A stretch of DNA of 11,335 bases from JBOHPP01 sp050731755 (lineage in GTDB: Bacteria; Methylomirabilota; Methylomirabilia; Rokubacteriales; CSP1-6): NCBI GenBank assembly GCA_050731755.1, contig JBOHPP010000066.1:1-11335 (forward strand), written 5' to 3'. Under the pieces are notes generated by a model, which saw only the letters and a list, made by a program, of their open reading frames with translations, was not told the DNA's origin and ran no database searches. The position numbers and the translations under genes are program-made. The first letter of the stretch is position 1; the number at the start of each line of letters is the position of its first letter. Positions 6,480 through 11,335 of this stretch are shown here, piece after piece.

Positions 6480-9232
6480 CGATCAAGAGCCCGACATAGG
6501 AAAAGGTTTTCCCATTCGTTGACACTCTTCGCCATTCGCTGACACTCTTCGTCGGCCGGCGGTCGAAAATCGCCGAAGGTCCAGCAGACACTGAAGCCGG
6601 CGGCGGTCCCGGCCGGACCGGCGACCACCGCGGGCAGCACGTCGTGGGTCATCAGCAGCCGGATCAACGTCTCGCGGACGGCGCGGTCGACGAACTCGGC
6701 GAGGTATCGCTGGTTGGCCGGGACCAGGATGGCGTCGAGGGCGTCCTGCACCGTCATCTCGAACGTCCTCATGGACACGCTGCCCTCGAAGAAACGCCGC
6801 AGGCCGCTCTCCACGACGGCGATCGGGGTGGGTTCCGGGAGAATCTGCCGTGCGGCCATTCGTTCCGCCCGCAGGCGCTCGGCGGGCGACAGATCCGCGC
6901 GGGCCCGCTCGAGCGCCTCGGCCAGGCCGTCGTACAAGGCTCGCTCAGCCCCGGGCCGGGTCGCCAGGAGCGAACGAAGACGGGCGGGGTCCTCTAGAAT
7001 TTCGAGCGCGCGGCGCCGGAGTCTGCGATTCGGTTCGTGGAAGGCCACGGAGTCTGGCAAGGGGGGACCGAGATCGGGAGCGTTCCAGATGAACCGGCCA
7101 TGGGGCTTGAGCACGCCGGCGAGGCCCTCGAAGACGGCGGGCAGGGCGCGCGGGGGCACCAAGTGCAGCACCATGCTGGCGACCGCGAGGTCGACGCTGG
7201 CCACGGGCAGGACCTGGCCGAGCGGCCGGAAGTCACCGGCCTCGTCCTTGATGGAGAAGAAGCGGGTATAGCGGCAATCGCGCAGGAGGGCGTGGCCCTT
7301 GGCGAACCAGCCCGATGGAATGTCGAGCAGCCAGAGCTCGAAGCCGATCGCCAGCCGTTCCATGCGCGCGAGCAGGCCGCGTTCCCGGCAGCCCTTGAGG
7401 AGCTCGATGGCCAGCAGTCCGGTGCCGGTGCCGTAGTCCATCACGGTGATGCCGTCGGCCCGCCGGTCATCCTCGATCTCGTCCAGCCGGCGCGCGATGC
7501 AGTCGAGCGCGCTGCGCACGAGGACACCCGTGGGGTACGCGCACCAAGCCCGCGGGCGGCGGAGATCGCCGCCGTCGTAGAGCAGCCGGTGCAGCGCCTC
7601 GCCGTCTTCCCGGTCCTGGCCGGCCTCCGGCTGCCACTCAGCCGTGTGGCGGAGCAGCGCGGGGCCAGCCAGCGCCGTCTCTCCGTCGGCCGGCGCCTGG
7701 AACCGATTGAGGCTGATCGCCACGAACGGACGGCATGATGGGTAGCGCCGGTGCTGGTAGAGCACCGGCTCCAGCCCGGCCGTGCGCGCCGCCTGCATGA
7801 AGCAGGCGAAATCGACCGGGTACTGGTGGGACAGGCCGTGGTAGGCGTCGAAGCTGACGCTGTGCGTTTCGCCGACGTGGCGCGAGGCCAGGCCAGGCTC
7901 GACGCAGTGAGCCTCGAGGATGACCAGCCCGTAGTCCCTGGCGTAGGGCGCCCACCGCCCCAGGAAGTCGACGAGGTCCTGCTGGAGCAGATCGTTCGGG
8001 AGTACTTCGCCGTCGTCCGTGACATAGGCGCCCGACGGCTCGACGGTGACGGCGGACCGCGGCCGGCCCGGCCGCGGCTGATAACAACGGTTGTGATCGA
8101 TGAACGACCGGATGTGGAGGCCGCGGGCGATGTCCAGGCCGTGGCGCGCGAGGGTTGCCGCGAGCTGCTCCGGATGCGTGATATCGCCGGGCAGGACGAG
8201 GTGGCGCACGCCCGCCGCCTCGAACGTCCGGCGCGCCACCTCCAGGGCCGCGGCGTTGTAGTCGATGCCGACCATCGTCAGCGGGTGGCGGGCCAGGGCC
8301 CGGCCGCGCCGGGTTCGGCTGCTCACCAGCTCATGGATGTGCCTGAGCCAGGAGCCGTCGCCGCAGCCGACATCGGCAACGAAGTCCGGCTGGGCCTCGA
8401 GCGGCTCGCGATCGAACAGCTCCAGGAAGATCGCGTCGGCATCCTCGAAGTACCGCCGGTGAGCCACGGCGCTGGCCAGCACGTTCAGCCGGCGGTCCAC
8501 GTGTGATTCGGGCTGCCCGGGCGCGACGCGGGGAAGCGCCGCCCTCCCGGCGAAGAGCAGGGACGGCAGGCTCGCCAGCATCGGGAAGTAGGAGCCCACC
8601 AACCCGTAGTGCAGCGCGTAGTGACGGGCCACCTTCCCCGCCGCGGTCCACTGGTTCCGGTCGCTGTCGTACCAACCGAGGACGCTGAGCAAACGAAGGA
8701 CGTGAGGGTGGGCCTGGGAAGCCGACGCATTCGGGCCCGGGCCCCGGGCGTCGTCGAGCGTCGTCAGCGCCAGCATCACCGGGGTGACGAGCGCGCCGTC
8801 GAGATGATGGCGAACGTGGTCGACCAGCCACGCCGGCGCGCCGTGCAGGCGGAGCGCCAGGTCCCAGCCATCGACGGATTGATAAACGAGATCGGCGAAC
8901 GCGTCGACGGCGGCAGGCGAAGTCGGGCCGCGCAGCAGCCAGTCGAAAGGGAAACAGGTGCGGAGGAAACCTCCGGCGTGCTCGTAGAGAGGAAACACGG
9001 TGGAGACGAGGCGCCCCCATTCCGTCATCCCGTAGCGGAGGTCATCCGTCCCCGGCCGGCCGTGCCGACTCAGCCAGCCCTGGGAGGCCAGACAGCGAAG
9101 GACGACCTGGAGGTAGGCGGCGTTGGCCCCGGAGTAGCGCACGAGCTCCCGAACCGTCAAGCTCCGGCTTCCCAGCAGGAGATCCATCACCTTGCGCTCG
9201 CGCAGGGCCGAGAGCGTCGCGGTGAGGATCAC
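6476..9232 (-). CDS. Two-domain SAM-dependent methyltransferase, AprA MT1-like N-terminal half
   Basis: A 918-residue protein. Residues 1-80 look like a winged-helix or dimerization region (SLTVRELVRYSGANAAYLQVVL), followed by a helical section to about 260. The first Rossmann methyltransferase domain (about 265-510) has motif I VADVGCGDGS (285-294), acidic ribose-binding VGIDYN (321-326) and RSFIDHNRCYQP (375-386), which I associate with the metal-dependent MT1 of the apratoxin loading module. The second domain (about 560-725) has motif I VMDYGTGTG (597-605), LLDIPSGW (635-642) and post-motif VASMVLHLVPP (684-694). A helical tail follows. The two SAM sites suggest successive methylations or one degenerate domain; the substrate is unknown, and no carrier protein or ketosynthase is in view. 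GTG 9232 is used here, but the frame is open upstream and reads family-like sequence (LFLYQDG), so the true start is probably near 9274 (see findings). It follows the TRAP binding-protein gene on the same strand. Confidence 0.78.
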   Translation of the reverse strand: MILTATLSALRERKVMDLLLGSRSLTVRELVRYSGANAAYLQVVLRCLASQGWLSRHGRPGTDDLRYGMTEWGRLVSTVFPLYEHAGGFLRTCFPFDWLLRGPTSPAAVDAFADLVYQSVDGWDLALRLHGAPAWLVDHVRHHLDGALVTPVMLALTTLDDARGPGPNASASQAHPHVLRLLSVLGWYDSDRNQWTAAGKVARHYALHYGLVGSYFPMLASLPSLLFAGRAALPRVAPGQPESHVDRRLNVLASAVAHRRYFEDADAIFLELFDREPLEAQPDFVADVGCGDGSWLRHIHELVSSRTRRGRALARHPLTMVGIDYNAAALEVARRTFEAAGVRHLVLPGDITHPEQLAATLARHGLDIARGLHIRSFIDHNRCYQPRPGRPRSAVTVEPSGAYVTDDGEVLPNDLLQQDLVDFLGRWAPYARDYGLVILEAHCVEPGLASRHVGETHSVSFDAYHGLSHQYPVDFACFMQAARTAGLEPVLYQHRRYPSCRPFVAISLNRFQAPADGETALAGPALLRHTAEWQPEAGQDREDGEALHRLLYDGGDLRRPRAWCAYPTGVLVRSALDCIARRLDEIEDDRRADGITVMDYGTGTGLLAIELLKGCRERGLLARMERLAIGFELWLLDIPSGWFAKGHALLRDCRYTRFFSIKDEAGDFRPLGQVLPVASVDLAVASMVLHLVPPRALPAVFEGLAGVLKPHGRFIWNAPDLGPPLPDSVAFHEPNRRLRRRALEILEDPARLRSLLATRPGAERALYDGLAEALERARADLSPAERLRAERMAARQILPEPTPIAVVESGLRRFFEGSVSMRTFEMTVQDALDAILVPANQRYLAEFVDRAVRETLIRLLMTHDVLPAVVAGPAGTAAGFSVCWTFGDFRPPADEECQRMAKSVNEWENLFLCRALDR
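6512..6551. repeat. 20-bp tandem direct repeat, two copies
   Basis: CCATTCGTTGACACTCTTCG (6512-6531) is followed immediately by CCATTCGCTGACACTCTTCG (6532-6551), with one mismatch. The repeat lies inside the last codons of the methyltransferase gene. Because 20 is not a multiple of three, the two copies are read in different frames there (EECQRMA, then KSVNEWE). It also sits about 35-70 bases upstream of the -35 of the MEDS promoter, so it could be a pair of regulator sites, but a simple replication-slippage duplication is as likely. Confidence 0.85.
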
Positions 9233-9312
9233 CCCGTCCTGGTACAGGAAGAGCGTCCGCCGGAACGGAGTGATGGGATGTCCTCCCGGCCAACGCCGCC
9301 TTGTCTTTTCGG

Positions 9313-10440
9313 TTACCTCTTCCAGTAGTGCGCGACCACCATCTCGATCGGCGGACGGATGCGCTGCGCGTGAGGCACCGCCCGCGAGGCGAACTCCTTC
9401 TGGGACTTGAGCACCTTGGCGAAGAACGGGTTCTTCTGGGCCTCGACCTCGTAGACCTTGTCGATGGCCGCCACCTGGGCCTTGAGGACGTCGTCCGGCG
9501 TCTTGCGGATCTGCACGCCGTGCTTCTTCTCCAGGTCCTCGACCGCCTTGCTGTCGAGGTCCACGCTATAGGCGGTCATGCGGATGATCTCCGCCATGCA
9601 GGCCCACTTGACGATCGCCTGGAGGTCCTTGGGCAGCTCGTCCCACTTCTTCCTGTTGATCGCCACTTCCTGGTAGGAGGCCGGCTGGCGCAGGTCGGGC
9701 ATGTAGTAGTACTTGGTGACGTTCTGGAAGCCCATGATGATGTCGTGGCTGGGGATGGCCCACTCCGCCCCATCCACCGCCCCCCGCTCCAGCGCCGGGA
9801 TGACCTCTCCGCCGGCCAGGGTCACCACCGAGATCCCCATCGTCTTCATCATCTCCATGCCCAGGCCCGACGTCCGGAACCGCATCTTGCGCAGGTCGTC
9901 GAGGCTGTTGAACGGCTTCTTGAACCACCCGAGCGGCTCCCAGTACGGCAGGCTGGTGGTGAAGGCGGGCACCACCACGTTCATCTTGAGCTCTTTCTGG
10001 AGCAACTCGTTGTAGAGTTCCAGACCGCCCCCCGCGTAGAGCCAGGATAGATACTCTTCACGGTCCATGCCGAACGGGCCCCCCGGCCCGGGTGCGAAGA
10101 GGCCGGCCGCGGAATTCTTGCCCGCCCAGTAACCCGGCCAAGCGTGGGTGGCGTCGATCAGGCCACGGTTGACGGCGTCGAGCACCTCGAACGTCCCGAC
10201 CACCGTGCCGGCGGCCGACATCTCCCACTTGAGGCGCCCCCCCGACATCTCCTCCACCATCTTGCCGAGTTCGACGGCGGAGAGGTGCAACAGATTGGTC
10301 GCCGGCCAGGCGCTCTGCACCCTCCAGACGATCCGCTGTTGGGCACTCGCCGATCCAGGCCCGTGCCAGAGGACCCCCGCGAGGATCAGCACAGGCAGCG
10401 CGAAGGCGATCCAGGCAATGACGACTGTCCTTGATCTCAT
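9313..10440 (-). CDS. dctP: TRAP transporter periplasmic solute-binding protein, DctP/TakP type
   Basis: A 375-residue exported protein that captures a carboxylate and hands it to the DctQM membrane unit encoded upstream. ATG 10440 is chosen because GGAGG (10449-10453) lies eight bases upstream; starting further out adds a charged stretch ahead of the signal. Residues 1-33 form a signal peptide: MRSRT, hydrophobic core VVIAWIAFALPVLILAGVLW, then cleavage at ASA/QQ. The mature protein has the DctP fold landmarks: GPFGMDREEYLSWLYAGGG (120-138), the carboxylate-binding arginine region MRFRTSGLG with R189, and GGEVIPALERGAVDGAEW (210-227). The last of these is typical of the TakP-like branch, which binds 2-oxo acids or related carboxylates, often with a metal ion near the Glu-Trp pair. 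The exact ligand is not predictable here. It lies 72 bases after dctM on the same strand. Confidence 0.92.
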   Translation of the reverse strand: MRSRTVVIAWIAFALPVLILAGVLWHGPGSASAQQRIVWRVQSAWPATNLLHLSAVELGKMVEEMSGGRLKWEMSAAGTVVGTFEVLDAVNRGLIDATHAWPGYWAGKNSAAGLFAPGPGGPFGMDREEYLSWLYAGGGLELYNELLQKELKMNVVVPAFTTSLPYWEPLGWFKKPFNSLDDLRKMRFRTSGLGMEMMKTMGISVVTLAGGEVIPALERGAVDGAEWAIPSHDIIMGFQNVTKYYYMPDLRQPASYQEVAINRKKWDELPKDLQAIVKWACMAEIIRMTAYSVDLDSKAVEDLEKKHGVQIRKTPDDVLKAQVAAIDKVYEVEAQKNPFFAKVLKSQKEFASRAVPHAQRIRPPIEMVVAHYWKR

Positions 10441-10512
10441 GGCCTCTCCCTCCTCGATGGGTCGAACGTGATGACCTTGGCCACCTCCGTGGCGCACGGC
10501 CCGATCCTACCG

Positions 10513-11335
10513 CTACTTGCCGAAGAGAAAGCGCGGGAACCAGAGCGCGATCTCGGGGAAGATGATGCAGAGGGCCAGACCGATCAGCTGAAGCACCATG
10601 AACTGGCTCATCCCCCGATAGATGTCACCCAGGCTCCAGTTGGGCGCCACCCCTTTGAGATAGTACGCCGACATGGCCACCGGCGGCGAGAGGAAGGCGG
10701 TCTGGAGGTTCACCGCGATGAGGGTGGCGAACCACAGCATGTCGATCTTCATCGCCGCGATGACCGGCTGCATGAGGGGCACGAAGACCAGGATGATGGC
10801 CGGCCACTCGAACGGCCAGCCGAGCAGGAAGATGACGACCATGATCACGGCCAGCATCGCCACTGGAGGAATCTGCCAGGACAGGAGCGCGTCGGTCGCG
10901 ACCTTTGCCGTCCCCAGCCGCGAGAATACCGCGCCGAACACGTTGCCGCACACGGCGAGGAAGATGACGGTGCTGGCCTGGAGAAGGGTGTTGTAGACCG
11001 CGTCCTTGAGCCGCGCCCACGTGAACTGCCCGTAGATCACGGCCAGGAAGGCGGCGCCGACGACGCCCATGGCCGCCGCTTCGGTAGGCGTCGCCCACCC
11101 CCAGATGATGGTCCCGAGGGTGGCGATGATGAGGATGGCGTGCGGCAGCATCCCCAGCGCCAGCTCGATGGCGATCTCCTTGACGCTCCCGGTTCGCTCC
11201 TCGGGCGGCAGCGGTGGCCCCAGGCGGGGGTTGATGAAGCAGCGGACGAGGCAGTAGACGATGAAGATGCCGGCCAGGAGGAACCCGGGACCAAAGCACG
11301 AGGCGTAGAGCTCGGCGACGGAGACGCCCATGACC
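10513..11335 (-). CDS. dctM: TRAP transporter large permease DctM, 5' partial
   Basis: The C-terminal 273 residues of the 12-segment membrane subunit that couples sodium flow to carboxylate uptake; the family is normally about 430 residues, so the N-terminal third lies beyond the right edge. The ATG at 11331 is internal: the segment VSVAELYASCFGPGFLLAG matches the middle of DctM, not its start. Visible family marks are the cytoplasmic loop FINPRLGPPLPPEER, the motif TPTEAAAMGVVGA, the hydrophobic run with GWPFEWPAIILVFVPLMQP, and PPVAMSAYYLKGVAP near the end. Seven or so membrane segments can be counted. It is co-oriented with the binding-protein gene; a small DctQ subunit is expected upstream, outside the window. 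Confidence 0.93.
   Translation of the reverse strand, partial: VMGVSVAELYASCFGPGFLLAGIFIVYCLVRCFINPRLGPPLPPEERTGSVKEIAIELALGMLPHAILIIATLGTIIWGWATPTEAAAMGVVGAAFLAVIYGQFTWARLKDAVYNTLLQASTVIFLAVCGNVFGAVFSRLGTAKVATDALLSWQIPPVAMLAVIMVVIFLLGWPFEWPAIILVFVPLMQPVIAAMKIDMLWFATLIAVNLQTAFLSPPVAMSAYYLKGVAPNWSLGDIYRGMSQFMVLQLIGLALCIIFPEIALWFPRFLFGK

Noticed and set aside
6430..6591. Longer MEDS protein from ATG 6591
   Set aside because: The added 54 residues overlap the methyltransferase end in another frame, pass through the tandem repeat, and do not resemble the family N-terminus; TTG 6429 fits better.
7751..8506. 251-residue frame on the + strand within the methyltransferase
   Set aside because: It is antisense to a gene with clear SAM-binding motifs, has no recognisable domain, and shows the composition of a shadow frame. 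The same applies to the other + strand frames between 5662 and 9328.
9301..10050. 249-residue frame on the + strand opposite dctP
   Set aside because: It is antisense to an unmistakable TRAP binding protein with signal peptide and family motifs; the His/Leu/Val-rich translation is a typical shadow.
10480..10493. GCCAC/GTGGC hairpin between dctM and dctP
   Set aside because: The stem is only five base pairs with a four-base loop and has no T-run; expected by chance in GC-rich DNA, and dctP needs read-through from dctM.

Overview
The window is GC-rich (roughly two thirds G+C by eye) with tightly packed bacterial genes. An outer-membrane beta-barrel protein with a signal peptide points to a Gram-negative (diderm) organism. 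The mix of a TRAP solute transporter, an amidohydrolase-2 enzyme and a MEDS-domain protein is common in high-GC soil and subsurface lineages such as Rokubacteria/Methylomirabilota or some proteobacteria. That placement is an impression only. I see no rRNA, tRNA, CRISPR array, transposase or integration site.

Positions 1-3223 (+ strand) hold four co-oriented genes that look like one operon. They are the 3' end of a PEP-utilizing enzyme (phosphohistidine domain), a protein with a GNAT-type acetyltransferase domain, a LolD/MacB-type ABC ATPase and its FtsX/MacB-type permease. The first two overlap by ATGA and the last two by GTGA, so translation is probably coupled. The ATPase and permease should form one complex acting on an envelope substrate such as a lipoprotein. 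The roles of the first two genes are unclear.

Positions 3226-5544: an amidohydrolase-2 gene (- strand) ends two bases from the permease stop. It is divergent from a small outer-membrane beta-barrel gene (+ strand). The 195-base gap between them carries two back-to-back sigma70-like promoters of the same design. A putative 8-residue leader ORF with a strong ribosome-binding site ends in an ATGA overlap with the barrel gene's start.

Positions 5602-11335 (- strand) are read right to left: a TRAP large permease (DctM, cut by the window edge), a TRAP periplasmic binding protein of the DctP/TakP type, a 918-residue protein with two SAM-dependent methyltransferase domains, and a MEDS-domain protein. 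The methyltransferase is the most unusual gene. Its N-terminal half resembles the metal-dependent methyltransferase (MT1) of the apratoxin (AprA) loading module, but it is free-standing, with no polyketide synthase or carrier protein in view. Its 3' end carries a 20-bp tandem duplication that shifts the reading frame of the C-terminal tail. Its true start may be an ATC codon behind a good Shine-Dalgarno sequence. The MEDS gene has its own predicted promoter, whose -35 overlaps the methyltransferase stop codon.
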